From positions 1 through 64,000 of the forward strand of contig KB900424.1 of NCBI GenBank assembly GCA_000378865.1: a stretch of DNA of 64,000 nt. Reading direction: 5' to 3'. The position numbers were made by a program, and so were the translations under genes. The notes beneath the pieces were generated by a model. That model was not told where the DNA came from. It saw only the letters and a program-made list of their open reading frames with translations, and made no database searches. Shown piece after piece: positions 1-10,182 of the stretch. How positions within the stretch are numbered: position 1 is the stretch's first letter; every line of letters starts with the position of its first letter. The stretch comes from an actinobacterium SCGC AAA278-I18. GTDB taxonomy: Bacteria > Actinomycetota > Actinomycetes > Nanopelagicales > Nanopelagicaceae.

Positions 1-2
1 GT

Positions 3-284
3 GTAGTAGGTGTTTATGATGTCTCATCAGATTGGACACCGATCTATGACAAAACCGATGTGCCAGGATTTTATGTTGCAATTGGAACAAGTGGTAATCA
101 ATTTAAAAACGCCCCTGGTGTTGGATTTATCATGGCGCACTTAATTCAAGCGGTTGAATCAGGAGCTGATCATGATAATCAGCCAGTTGTATATAAATGT
201 TTAAAAACTAAGCACAGCATTAATTTAGGAACATTTTCTAGAAAGCGCGAGCGCAATACCACAAGCGGTACGGTGATGGGTTAG
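3..284 (+). CDS. FAD-dependent oxidoreductase (DAO/sarcosine oxidase-like), C-terminal fragment truncated by window edge
   Basis: Frame open from base 3 (VVGVYDVSSDWTPIYDKTDVPGFYVAIGTSGNQFKNAPGVG), upstream of the GTG given in the ORF track; resembles C-termini of DAO-family oxidoreductases. Confidence 0.6.
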   Translation, partial: VVGVYDVSSDWTPIYDKTDVPGFYVAIGTSGNQFKNAPGVGFIMAHLIQAVESGADHDNQPVVYKCLKTKHSINLGTFSRKRERNTTSGTVMG

Positions 285-301
285 TGAAGTAAAGATTTAA
301 A

Positions 302-1015
302 TTAATGGCCTAGGTAGGCCTTAGTTACCTTATCGTCAGCTCTTAACTCTTTGGCGGTGCCACTAATCTTGACCACACCTGACTCAAGTACATAAGCCCG
401 ATCAGCAATCTCAAGTGCAGCATTTGCATTTTGCTCAATTAATAAAATAGTAATTCCTTGCTGGCGAATCTTGGCAATTGTCTCAAAGATCATCTCAACT
501 AAAACTGGTGCAAGTCCCATTGATGGCTCATCTAAAAGTAGTAATTGTGGCGCACCCATTAATGCTCGGCTTACTGCAAGCATCTGTTGCTCACCACCTG
601 ACATAGTTCCAGCACGTTGTTCAATCCGCTCTTTTAATCTTGGGAATAAGGTCAGCACGCGATCTAAATCAGCGGCAACCTCACCCTTGTTATTACGCAA
701 AAATGCACCAAGCTCTAGATTTTCCTTAACCGTCATGCGAGGGAAAATTCTTCGCCCCTCTGGTGAGTGACAGATGCCTAACCCAACAATCTCATGTCCT
801 GGTATGCCATCAATTCGCTTGCCATTAAATAAAATCTCACCCGATCTAGGTTTAATAAGACCTGAGATGGTGCGCAGGGTGGTTGATTTACCAGCACCAT
901 TTGAACCGATTAAGGTAACAATCTCACCCTTATTAACAGTTACTGAGACATCTTTAACCGCAATAATCTTTCCATAACCAACTTGAATATTTTTAACCTC
1001 TAACATCGCGCTCAT
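302..1015 (-). CDS. livF: Branched-chain amino acid ABC transporter, ATP-binding protein
   Basis: Walker A GSNGAGKST, signature SGGEQQ, Walker B LLLLDEP; LivF-type and operon context. Confidence 0.93.
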   Translation of the reverse strand: MSAMLEVKNIQVGYGKIIAVKDVSVTVNKGEIVTLIGSNGAGKSTTLRTISGLIKPRSGEILFNGKRIDGIPGHEIVGLGICHSPEGRRIFPRMTVKENLELGAFLRNNKGEVAADLDRVLTLFPRLKERIEQRAGTMSGGEQQMLAVSRALMGAPQLLLLDEPSMGLAPVLVEMIFETIAKIRQQGITILLIEQNANAALEIADRAYVLESGVVKISGTAKELRADDKVTKAYLGH

Positions 1016-1792
1016 CTATTTGCTCCCTTTAGGCTTACCAAGATAAGCCTCAATAACCCGAGGGTTGCTCTTAATCTCATCTGGAGATCCTTCAGCGATC
1101 TTCTCGCCTTGATCTAAGACAGTTACTCTTTGGGAAACACTCATTACTACCTTCATATCATGTTCAATTAACATAACTGATACATCACGCTCTGCAATTA
1201 ATTTCCTAACAAAATCAATAAAGATCTGTGACTCCTGTGGGTTCATACCTGCAGTTGGCTCATCTAGTAATAAAACCTTTGGATTAAGTGCTAGCGCCCG
1301 TGCTACCTCAAGCCGGCGTTGATCACCATAGGAAAGATTTCTGGCAAACTCATATGTCCACTTTCCAACTCCAGCAAAATCTAATATCTCCTGCGCCCGC
1401 TCCTCCGCCTCGCGCTCCTCTTTGCGTTGCTTTGGTGTTCTTAAAATAGTTGCGGTAATGCCAGATTTAAGGTGGGAGTGCATTGCAACTAGCAGATTCT
1501 CCTGCGCTGTCATTAAACCAAATAAGCGGATGTTTTGGAATGTGCGAGCGATTCCAATCTCGGCAATTTTATGGGGGGCAAGATCGGTTATATCTCTGCC
1601 ATCATAAATAATATTGCCAGCTGATGGCTTATATAGACCTGTTAAAACATTAAAAAATGTGGTCTTACCAGCACCGTTGGGACCAATTAATGAAACAATT
1701 GATTTCTTTGGAATATTAAAATTAACATTGTTAACTGCTAATAGGCCGCCAAACTGCACGGAGATATTATTAGCCTCTAAAACATTACTCAT
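1016..1792 (-). CDS. livG: Branched-chain amino acid ABC transporter, ATP-binding protein
   Basis: Walker A GPNGAGKTT, LSYGDQRRLE signature, LivG-type C-terminus; operon context. Confidence 0.93.
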   Translation of the reverse strand: MSNVLEANNISVQFGGLLAVNNVNFNIPKKSIVSLIGPNGAGKTTFFNVLTGLYKPSAGNIIYDGRDITDLAPHKIAEIGIARTFQNIRLFGLMTAQENLLVAMHSHLKSGITATILRTPKQRKEEREAEERAQEILDFAGVGKWTYEFARNLSYGDQRRLEVARALALNPKVLLLDEPTAGMNPQESQIFIDFVRKLIAERDVSVMLIEHDMKVVMSVSQRVTVLDQGEKIAEGSPDEIKSNPRVIEAYLGKPKGSK

Positions 1793-1797
1793 GGCGA

Positions 1798-2979
1798 TTA
1801 CTTATCCCCACTCTTACTAGTTGCATCAGCATCATCAAGCTCATCCTCATGCAGCATTAACTTCAATCGAGATTCTGGTAGTAAGCCCTCACGCTTAAAT
1901 AGCATCATAAAGATAAGCACTAAGCCAAAGAGCAGGAAGGTAAAGGAGGCAAAATCTACATCAGTTCCAAATCGATCGTTATATAGCTGACCAAAGGCGG
2001 TTAAGCCATTTCCATTTACCCAGGAGAGAATAAATGCGCCAAGGATTACTCCCCAAACATTTCCCATTCCGCCGAGGACAACCATGGCAAGTAAGAAGAT
2101 TGAGATTGTGAAGTTAAATCGCTCGGCATAAACACCATTTACGTGGGTAGCAAATGCCACACCACCTAAACCGCCAGCGAATGCACCTACTGCATATGCT
2201 GATAATTTAGTTCGCATCAATGGCACACCCATCATGGAGGCGGCAAGCTCATCCTCTCGGATTGCAAGCCATGCTCTGCCAAGTCGGCCGCGGCGCAATC
2301 TTAGAGAGATGAAAACCATTATTGCAGTTAGAAATAAGAAGATTAATAGCTTCCAACCAAAATCAAATGGTCCTAGATTTTTAACACCTACGGGAATTGG
2401 GTCAACCATCACAATGCCCTTAGTTCCATTGGAGATGTTATAGCCAAAGAAGTTCTCACCGTTGAAAAATACCTGCGGAATAATCTCACCAAAACCAAGA
2501 GTCACCAACGCTAGGTAATCACTCTTTAGTCGAAGTGTTGGCGCACCAATTAAGATTCCAAATAGCGCGCAAATAAATCCACCAATAAATAAAACCATCC
2601 AGAAGTTAATATGGATTCCAGGAGCCTCAGCTGGTACTGATCCTAGGAAGTTAATATTTAAGAAGTAGAAAAACTCTGACATAAACCAACCAGCGCAGTA
2701 GCCACCAATTGCCCAAAATGCTACATATCCAAGATCTAACAAACCGGCATAACCAACCACAATATTTAGGCCAAGGGCCATAATTATGTAAACCAGTGAT
2801 TCATTTATCGCAGAAGGTGGCATCCATTGGTAAATCGCATCATAGATACCAAGTGGTAATCCCTCCCATGGAAGTAGGAATTGGTAGGTAATAAATAAAA
2901 GTACGCCAATTATTGAGTAACCAGTAATCCATTTGCGATTTGATTTTGCTACATTACTTGGAGCTGTTGTTTTAGCCAT
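1798..2979 (-). CDS. livM: Branched-chain amino acid ABC transporter permease
   Basis: Multi-TM permease with GYAGLLDLGYVAFWAIGGY LivM motif. Confidence 0.93.
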   Translation of the reverse strand: MAKTTAPSNVAKSNRKWITGYSIIGVLLFITYQFLLPWEGLPLGIYDAIYQWMPPSAINESLVYIIMALGLNIVVGYAGLLDLGYVAFWAIGGYCAGWFMSEFFYFLNINFLGSVPAEAPGIHINFWMVLFIGGFICALFGILIGAPTLRLKSDYLALVTLGFGEIIPQVFFNGENFFGYNISNGTKGIVMVDPIPVGVKNLGPFDFGWKLLIFLFLTAIMVFISLRLRRGRLGRAWLAIREDELAASMMGVPLMRTKLSAYAVGAFAGGLGGVAFATHVNGVYAERFNFTISIFLLAMVVLGGMGNVWGVILGAFILSWVNGNGLTAFGQLYNDRFGTDVDFASFTFLLFGLVLIFMMLFKREGLLPESRLKLMLHEDELDDADATSKSGDK

Positions 2980-2984
2980 AATTA

Positions 2985-4037
2985 CTAAACCTTTTCCGTA
3001 GTTACTTTGCCAAGCAGACCAGCGGGTCTAAAAACTAAGATAATAATAAGAATTGTAAAGACAACACTTTGTGACCATTGCTGGCCAAAGGCGTATGGCA
3101 GACCATCATTTAATCCTTGGATTAAACCAATTAACAATCCACCAACTACTGCACCCCATAGATTTCCAATTCCACCTAAAACTGCGGAGGTAAAGGCAAT
3201 TAGACCAAGCTGGAAGCCAAGGTTGTAACTAGTAGTACCAATTGATTGCTGATACAAAAGCCCAGCAGCACCTGCCATCGCTCCACCTAAGGCGAAGGTA
3301 AAGGCGATTGTCTTATTAACATTAATTCCCATCAAAGTTGAGGCATCTTTATCTTGTGAGGTAGCGCGCATAGCTTTACCTTGCTTGGTATTGGTAACCA
3401 AATAGTTAAGTGCTAGTAGTAGTGGTAGGCCAATCAAAAATAGCCAAAGTGTAATTAGGCTTATGCGGATCTCACCGATGTAAATATCTCCACTTGGAAT
3501 AACAGTTGGCCACTGCCTTGGCGTTGATCCATTCCACTTTAATCCAATGAAGTTAAGTAAAAATGACATACCAACTGCTGTGATCAATGGGGCCAAGCGG
3601 GGGGCGTTGCGCAACCTACGGTAAGCCAATCGTTCAATCAACACATTTACAACCGCACCAAAAATCATTACCACAACTAAGCAGGAAGCAAATGCCAACC
3701 AGCCTTTTGGATTTGATTGATCTGCACCAATCCAATATGTGATAAAAAAGGATGAGAAGACGGCGCTGAGCATAAAGAGATCACCATGTGCAAAGTTAAT
3801 TAATTCAATAATTCCATAAACAAGTGTGTAACCAAGGGCGATCAATGCGTAGATCAAACCATTTCGTAATCCTGAGATTGCAACCTGAACAAATTGCTCT
3901 GGTGCCTTTACCAAGTTAACTAGCATCCAAACTGACATCAACAAGGTAATTACTATCGCGCCACTCTGTTCAATACGTTGGCGGCGGATTTGACCAGGGG
4001 TGCCAGTAAATTTCTTTGACTCACTTACTTTAGCCAA
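2985..4037 (-). CDS. livH: Branched-chain amino acid ABC transporter permease
   Basis: LivH-type GLIYALIALGYTLVYGIIELINFAHGD motif. Confidence 0.93.
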   Translation of the reverse strand: MAKVSESKKFTGTPGQIRRQRIEQSGAIVITLLMSVWMLVNLVKAPEQFVQVAISGLRNGLIYALIALGYTLVYGIIELINFAHGDLFMLSAVFSSFFITYWIGADQSNPKGWLAFASCLVVVMIFGAVVNVLIERLAYRRLRNAPRLAPLITAVGMSFLLNFIGLKWNGSTPRQWPTVIPSGDIYIGEIRISLITLWLFLIGLPLLLALNYLVTNTKQGKAMRATSQDKDASTLMGINVNKTIAFTFALGGAMAGAAGLLYQQSIGTTSYNLGFQLGLIAFTSAVLGGIGNLWGAVVGGLLIGLIQGLNDGLPYAFGQQWSQSVVFTILIIILVFRPAGLLGKVTTEKV

Positions 4038-4141
4038 CTTTACTCCCCTTCATATTCACCTAGAACTACGGTGTAATGCAAAATCCTATAGCAAAAGATA
4101 CAACAAAATTGCTAAAAATAATATAAATACCCTTAATAAGA

Positions 4142-4175
4142 ATTTGGGTGACCACCTTACGGTGACCACCCAAAT
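4142..4175 (-). terminator. Stem-loop between livK-like and livH genes; possible attenuator or partial terminator
   Basis: ATTTGGGTG...CACCCAAAT outer stem plus inner CACC/GGTG stem; internal direct repeat GGTGACCACC; followed on the minus strand by AT-rich sequence. Confidence 0.55.
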
Positions 4176-4197
4176 ATATACCTTCTATTGCGTTAAA

Positions 4198-5475
4198 TTA
4201 CTTAACAACAATCTTCTTTACGAAGGTCTCTGTCTTATCCTTAACGATCAAAACTGTGATATCTCTTGACAAGATGTCGCCATTTTTGTCGAATTTGATA
4301 GCTGTACCAACTACTGACTTAGCTGCAGGGATACTTACTGTCTTCATTTTCTCGAAGATATCCTTGCGAGTTCCGTTTGAGCGAGAGATTGCATCAAGGA
4401 TTGCTTGAGCAGCTGCTGCGCCGTAAACAGAGAATGAGCTAGTTGGAGCCTCACCGTATGTCAGAAGGTATTCATCTTGGAAATCCTCTGCAACGCCACC
4501 CTTAGGGAATTGACTGATGTCAAGACCAGTAAATGAAAGGTAAGCACCTGCAGCCTCTGGCAATGCCAAGAAGTCTGGGTAACCTGTGAAGCCGTCTGGC
4601 ATCATGAATTTAACTTTGGTGTTATCGCCAAGGTACTTAACTTTATCCTTAACAAGTTGTCCACCATTTAGGTCAAAGATTCCGCCAACATAAACCATAT
4701 CTGGGCTAAGGGCTTTGATCTTTGTAAATAAAGCTTCATAGTTTGTAGCCTTATCATCCCAACCTTCACCAGCAACACCATCAGAAAGAACTGTTAGTCC
4801 TTGCTTCTTTGCGTTGGTAGTAAATGATTGTGCAACACCCTGTCCGTATGTTTGACGGTCATTAAGAACGTAAACCTTCTTAACGCCAAGTGAGGCTGCG
4901 AACTCTGCTGCTGCAGCGCCTTGGTTATCATCAGTTGTTACAACACGGTAGTAGTTACGCTTGCCTGTTGGATAATACTTCTCAGGCTCACCAGGATTCC
5001 ATGGCTTTGTAAGACCAGGGTTAGTGTTTGCGTTAGATACCATAATCATTGGACCCTTTGGATCCTGATTTAAGATTGGCACAATAATCTTTGCGCAACC
5101 TGAGTTATAAGTACCCATTACCGCAACTTCGTCGCGAGCTGCAACGTGTGCTTGTGCATTCTTTGCGCACTGAGCATCATCCCAAGAGCCTTTAGCGGCT
5201 GTTGAGTTGTCATACTCGCGGAATTTAATTATGTACTTACCAGCTTTGTTATTCATACGCTTTAATAGCAGTTTGATAGCTTTGTTTGTTGACTCGCTCT
5301 GATCAGCAGATCCACCTTGTTTTGGAAGGTCTGAAGAAATATACAGAGTTGTTGCAGCATTTGATGAGCTTGAAACTAGTGTCAAGCTAACAGCAGCTGC
5401 TACAAGAGCAACAAGTGCTACCTTTGCAGGATTTTTTTTCATTAAGAGGTATACCTTTCCTAGGATATTCGACAC
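4198..5475 (-). CDS. Branched-chain amino acid (LivK-like) ABC transporter substrate-binding protein
   Basis: Signal-peptide-like N-terminus, periplasmic binding protein type 1 fold sequence, adjacent to livHMGF. Confidence 0.85.
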   Translation of the reverse strand: MSNILGKVYLLMKKNPAKVALVALVAAAVSLTLVSSSSNAATTLYISSDLPKQGGSADQSESTNKAIKLLLKRMNNKAGKYIIKFREYDNSTAAKGSWDDAQCAKNAQAHVAARDEVAVMGTYNSGCAKIIVPILNQDPKGPMIMVSNANTNPGLTKPWNPGEPEKYYPTGKRNYYRVVTTDDNQGAAAAEFAASLGVKKVYVLNDRQTYGQGVAQSFTTNAKKQGLTVLSDGVAGEGWDDKATNYEALFTKIKALSPDMVYVGGIFDLNGGQLVKDKVKYLGDNTKVKFMMPDGFTGYPDFLALPEAAGAYLSFTGLDISQFPKGGVAEDFQDEYLLTYGEAPTSSFSVYGAAAAQAILDAISRSNGTRKDIFEKMKTVSIPAAKSVVGTAIKFDKNGDILSRDITVLIVKDKTETFVKKIVVK

Positions 5476-5586
5476 AGTGGACTCATGCCCACAATGCTGT
5501 GGAGAAAGGCTAGAGGTTGGCGGTGATTTTGACCAGTTCGATATCTGCCTAAAGGCTGAGAATTAGAGCAATTTTAACTTATTTAC

Positions 5587-5633
5587 GCTTGGTTTGGGAG
5601 TAGCAGGTAACAGTTTTGTTACCCTCACCAAGC
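5587..5633. repeat. Nested inverted repeat (GCTTGGT...ACCAAGC outer, GGTAACA-GTTT-TGTTACC inner)
   Basis: Perfect 7-bp arms read directly from the sequence, between the MFS gene stop and the livK-like gene start. Confidence 0.65.
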
Positions 5634-5640
5634 CTGAGAT

Positions 5641-6864
5641 TTATCGGGATTTATCGGGAGCTAAGTGCCTCAAAGTTGAGCCAATCTTGCCAAAGTAGAG
5701 CAAGGCCAACATTGCAGTACCTGCAATCACTAATGCGGTAGTAATTGAGGTTATTTCCACTACCCAGGCAAGTATGGTTTTAGCAATAAAAATAAAAGAT
5801 GTATTAACAAAACTAAGTTGGGCAACTGCTAATGCATTTTTTCCATTATATAACCGCCCAGCAATAGAGAAGAAGATCGGCGCCATTGCAGAGGAGCCAA
5901 GGCCTGCTAATAGGAAGCCAATCAATGCAACAGTAAATGCCAGATTTTTATTGTTATCAACTAATAAGGTTGATGAGATCAACATTGTTGTAAAGCCGGG
6001 GCCACCAAGTAGGCCAGCGGTTTTAATCCAAAATCGCTCACTTTGATGCCCTAGCGCCCAACCAATTGAGTATCGGCCAATTATTAAGCCAAGTAAATAG
6101 ATTAAATAATTTAGGGTAGCAATTGATGCACCCATTCCTAACTCCTCTTTACCAAAGAGGGTGGCCCAATCTGCGATTGTAAACTCCACAATAGATGCAC
6201 AGAAAAATCCTAAACTTAAAAACCAGTTAATCTTAAACTTAAATTGCTTCAACGAACTCACCTGATACTGATCATCACTATCTGAATTTATCGGAAAAGT
6301 ATTTGATAACTTTATAATACTAAATTGGGTAAGTACCCAAACTATGATCATTAAGGTTGTAATGTGTAATGCAATTGAGATATGAGTTGATATAGCAAAT
6401 GCAATTGCAGCAGTGCTCATTGCACCAACTCCCCAAGCGCCATGGAGTTTTGGGATAATCACCCTTCCTAACTCATCTTGGCGGTGGAGTGTGTGGCCAG
6501 AGCTGGCAATATGATAAATGGAGATACAAGCACCAGCGGTGATATTTAAAAACACAAAAAGTATTGGTGATCTAGTGTGTACAAGGAGTGAGTAGGTAAG
6601 TGCGATACCAGTTGAGCCAATTTGCAGAGCTCGCTTTGCACCAATTCGATGGACAATCTGGCCACCAATTAATAACATAATAATTGAGCCAATCGATCCA
6701 GTACTTATTATGGTGCCAAAGGCGCCATTACTTACTCCTAAATTTGCTTTCAGATCAGGAGTTCGTGGGGCAAGTGACATTATTGAAATACCAAATAAAA
6801 AGAAGATAAGGCTTAGGTAATTGCGCTCCGCCTTTGAAAAATTACTCTTATTAAAGTTTTTCAA
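5641..6864 (-). CDS. MFS transporter
   Basis: About 12 hydrophobic segments, MFS-like sequence. Confidence 0.8.
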   Translation of the reverse strand: MKNFNKSNFSKAERNYLSLIFFLFGISIMSLAPRTPDLKANLGVSNGAFGTIISTGSIGSIIMLLIGGQIVHRIGAKRALQIGSTGIALTYSLLVHTRSPILFVFLNITAGACISIYHIASSGHTLHRQDELGRVIIPKLHGAWGVGAMSTAAIAFAISTHISIALHITTLMIIVWVLTQFSIIKLSNTFPINSDSDDQYQVSSLKQFKFKINWFLSLGFFCASIVEFTIADWATLFGKEELGMGASIATLNYLIYLLGLIIGRYSIGWALGHQSERFWIKTAGLLGGPGFTTMLISSTLLVDNNKNLAFTVALIGFLLAGLGSSAMAPIFFSIAGRLYNGKNALAVAQLSFVNTSFIFIAKTILAWVVEITSITTALVIAGTAMLALLYFGKIGSTLRHLAPDKSR

Positions 6865-7736
6865 AAGAGTGCACTTGCTAATTGGCCACGTGCCTTAATC
6901 AACCTAGGATCAGTTGGATCTACTAAATTAAATAGTGAAATTAAATGTGCTTTCACCTTATCTCGATCATCAGCTGAAAATGCTTTAACCGCTCTTAATA
7001 ATCTATCAAAGGCGGCTTCATAATTTCCGGAGGCGATCTCAATATCAGCACACATTAATTGGCTAGTTAGATCATTTTCTTTGGCATTTTTTAAAGTTAA
7101 TACTGGGTCAAGGCCTTCAATCCGCAGCATCAAATTAACCTGGGCTAACCCAATAACTGCCACCTGCTCATTTGGTTTACGTTTTAACCAAGCCTCATAT
7201 GAAATCTTCGCTGCTTTGTAATCACCTTTTTCCATCGCTTCAAAAGCTGCAACCTCCTCAGCCTCCATCGGAATCTCTGTTGGCCCTTCAGGTGCTTTAC
7301 CTACTCCTTTTTGCGATGCTAGCTCTAGTAATTTATTGATTACCAACCGCACCTGATCTGCTGGCGGAACTGATTCAAATAATGGCATTAACTGCTCAGC
7401 AATAATTGCAATTGCAACTGGTACTGATTTTATTTGCAGCGCCTGGGCAACCTGTGGTTGGGCATCCACATCTACCGTACCAAGTTGCCAGGCATCTTTA
7501 TCTGCCTGCTCTAACTTTCCTAATATCTCTAAAATCTCTTTAGATTGTCCACTCCTTGGTGACCAACAAAGAAGAATAATTACCTTTTCCTTTGATTTAC
7601 TAACAAATTCAGCAACTAAATTCTCCTGTGTTACCACCTTGCCAAAAGCTGGAGTGGCATCTTGTGGTGGATTTTTTAGGGTGGAAAGATCAAAGACATT
7701 ACCAAAGCCAGTCCCAGTTGGTTTATTAAAACTCAT
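6861..7736 (-). CDS. Thioredoxin-fold / tetratricopeptide protein (CnoX/YbbN-like)
   Basis: N-terminal thioredoxin-like domain (VIILLCWSPRSGQSKE) followed by TPR-like helices. Confidence 0.75.
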   Translation of the reverse strand: MSFNKPTGTGFGNVFDLSTLKNPPQDATPAFGKVVTQENLVAEFVSKSKEKVIILLCWSPRSGQSKEILEILGKLEQADKDAWQLGTVDVDAQPQVAQALQIKSVPVAIAIIAEQLMPLFESVPPADQVRLVINKLLELASQKGVGKAPEGPTEIPMEAEEVAAFEAMEKGDYKAAKISYEAWLKRKPNEQVAVIGLAQVNLMLRIEGLDPVLTLKNAKENDLTSQLMCADIEIASGNYEAAFDRLLRAVKAFSADDRDKVKAHLISLFNLVDPTDPRLIKARGQLASALF

Positions 7737-8959
7737 TAAACAAGTACTCCTGAATCCATACGATATGGCAAAACCTTCTCAATATAATCTTGGGTAGCAA
7801 AATCTAACCCAACATCTCGCCCAAGTTTTTCACCTAAATACCATCGGTTCTCTAGAACCTCATGAAATAACTGCGCCGGCTCAACTCTACCCTTTAAATT
7901 ATCTGGTACTTGATTTACTACTCGCTGGAAAACATCAGATAGCCATTGCTTAACCACAATTGAGTGCGGCGTACTTGGTGGAAACTCCCGTGCCTTATAT
8001 CGATCATAGGAGGCAAGTAATCGCTTTGCCTGCAGCTCCTCAGTTTGTAATCCCATTAACTCCGCTAATCGATTAGCGTGATAACGCGCTGCAACTAATT
8101 TTGGTTGAAACTTAAGTGCGCCCTTATCCCCTTGTGTTGTTACCTCAACCTCCTCAACCGCAAAACCTAAATCTTGCAGTGATCTCATTGCCCGCTCTAC
8201 CGCCTGCCGATCTGATGCATCTAATATCTGTGGCTCCTTAAGCATCTTCCACAATCTTCGATACCTCTTTATTACACCATCGGATGCTCTAACTGGATTT
8301 ATCTCCTTAGATAAAACACCAGCTACTGCTAAATCCTCTAATTCTGCTGCCACATTAAAGTGAGCTAACTCTAAATCATGCTCTCGTTGGCCATCAGATA
8401 ATGATTTTTGAAACTCACCAGTCTCAGCATCTACTAGGTATGCGGCGAAATCATTGGCATCTCTTCTAAATAAGGTATTAGATAGTGAGCAATCCCCCCA
8501 CCAAAAACCAAGTAGGTGAAGCCGCACTAAAAGTAATGCCAGGGCATTTGCCATATTTAATATCTCAGTAGGAGTAACTGATCCACTTAAAATAACTCGG
8601 TATGGCAATGAGTAAGGAAGATACTTTGTTACCAGCGCAGGCGGTAGTTCATTACCAGCAGAATCAACCCGGCCCTCAATAACTGCAACTGGCTCAACAC
8701 ATGGCGCAGTTTGCTGATTTAAATCCCGCAGCAATGTGTACTCACGATTTGCAAACTCAGTAACAGTCTCTTTAATAGCAAAGATTTCGCTATTACTTTT
8801 TTGTGGATTTGATCTAATTAATCGAACCACATGCCGTGAGATACCACGCATAGAGGTGAGCACCTCATCCTCTGGCCAGCCTTCAAGTGGTTTATCCCAG
8901 GGCAGATTAGCTAGGGTGGCAATCTCTTGGCCCAATCCTTTGATTCGAAGTCCACTCAT
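7736..8959 (-). CDS. DUF4032-type protein with kinase-like N-terminal region
   Basis: Resembles conserved actinobacterial DUF4032 proteins; GFWWGDCSLSNTLFRRDANDFAAYLVDAETGE kinase-like motif. Confidence 0.75.
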   Translation of the reverse strand: MSGLRIKGLGQEIATLANLPWDKPLEGWPEDEVLTSMRGISRHVVRLIRSNPQKSNSEIFAIKETVTEFANREYTLLRDLNQQTAPCVEPVAVIEGRVDSAGNELPPALVTKYLPYSLPYRVILSGSVTPTEILNMANALALLLVRLHLLGFWWGDCSLSNTLFRRDANDFAAYLVDAETGEFQKSLSDGQREHDLELAHFNVAAELEDLAVAGVLSKEINPVRASDGVIKRYRRLWKMLKEPQILDASDRQAVERAMRSLQDLGFAVEEVEVTTQGDKGALKFQPKLVAARYHANRLAELMGLQTEELQAKRLLASYDRYKAREFPPSTPHSIVVKQWLSDVFQRVVNQVPDNLKGRVEPAQLFHEVLENRWYLGEKLGRDVGLDFATQDYIEKVLPYRMDSGVLV

Positions 8960-9039
8960 AGGCTTATTCTCTCTTATTTAACTACTTAGCCACTAATCAG
9001 ATCGTATGAAGTAAGTTAAAAGAAGGTTAAAATTCTCTT

Positions 9040-10182
9040 ATGGCTAGATTTGCTAAACCAAAAATTGGTGTGAAGTTAGCACCCTTACTTCGTCGCAGAG
9101 TGAGTTCAAAAGCGATGGAGGATTTTGGTGAGGCTGGAAAACCTGTTGATACCACTCACCCCTTTTATTTTGGCTTTATGGTCACAGTTGGTGCACTTCT
9201 GGCCCTTACTACTCTACGGGCGTTGGCATCAGCCTCTGCAGTATTTATCTTAATTATTGTCTCAATCTTCTTAGCAGCTGGCTTAAACCCAGCGGTTTTA
9301 TTTTTTCAAAACCGTGGCTTAAAGCGAGGTATGGCAGTTGGCGCAGTAATGGCATCGGTACTGCTATTTGTGGGGGTATTTATTGCAGTTGCAGTCCCGC
9401 CATTGATTGATCAGGGAAATGCATTTCTTAATAATGCTCCTCAATTAGTTAGAGATTTAAATAATAACGCATTTATTAATGATTTAAATAATAAGTATGG
9501 GGTAATTGATTCCCTGCAAAGTAAAGTGAACTCTTTAATTAAGGATGGCCAATTTGCGATTACCGCCTTTGGTGGGGTAATTGGGGTTGGTAAAGCGGTG
9601 GTCTCAGGTTTGGTATCTGCCTTAACTATCCTGGTTTTAACCCTTTACTTCTTAGCATCACTGCCACAGGTAATAGATATTGGCTTAAGGTTTGTGCCAG
9701 CATCACGCCGTATTCGGGTATCAAAATTAGTAAATGCAATTGTCGGCAGAGTTGGCTCCTTTGTCGGCGGACAAGCAATTATTGCCACTATCGCATCAAT
9801 CTTTATTTTAATTATGGGCTTAATAATTGGTATGCCATATGCCGGACCCCTTGCCATGTTTGTTTTAATCTGTGGCTTTATTCCATTAATTGGCCACTTT
9901 ATTGGCATGAGCGTTGTTACTTTAGTATCACTTACTAAATCACCAACTACTGCATTAGTTGCCCTAGCTGCCTATGTGATTTATGTTCAGATTGAAAATT
10001 ATGTAATTACACCCCGTATTATGAAAAGATCACTATCAATTCCAGGGTTGGTAACAATTATTGCTGCCCTACTTGGTACATCTCTGCTTGGTTTAATTGG
10101 CGGCTTACTTGCAGTTCCTATTGCAGCTGCGGTATTACTAATTCTAGATGAGGTTGTCTTTCCAAGAGCTGATCAATCTTAA
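9040..10182 (+). CDS. AI-2E family transporter (YdiK/PerM-like)
   Basis: Hydrophobic protein with characteristic C-terminal YVIYVQIENYVITPRIMKRSLSIPGLVTIIAALLG motif. Confidence 0.88.
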   Translation: MARFAKPKIGVKLAPLLRRRVSSKAMEDFGEAGKPVDTTHPFYFGFMVTVGALLALTTLRALASASAVFILIIVSIFLAAGLNPAVLFFQNRGLKRGMAVGAVMASVLLFVGVFIAVAVPPLIDQGNAFLNNAPQLVRDLNNNAFINDLNNKYGVIDSLQSKVNSLIKDGQFAITAFGGVIGVGKAVVSGLVSALTILVLTLYFLASLPQVIDIGLRFVPASRRIRVSKLVNAIVGRVGSFVGGQAIIATIASIFILIMGLIIGMPYAGPLAMFVLICGFIPLIGHFIGMSVVTLVSLTKSPTTALVALAAYVIYVQIENYVITPRIMKRSLSIPGLVTIIAALLGTSLLGLIGGLLAVPIAAAVLLILDEVVFPRADQS

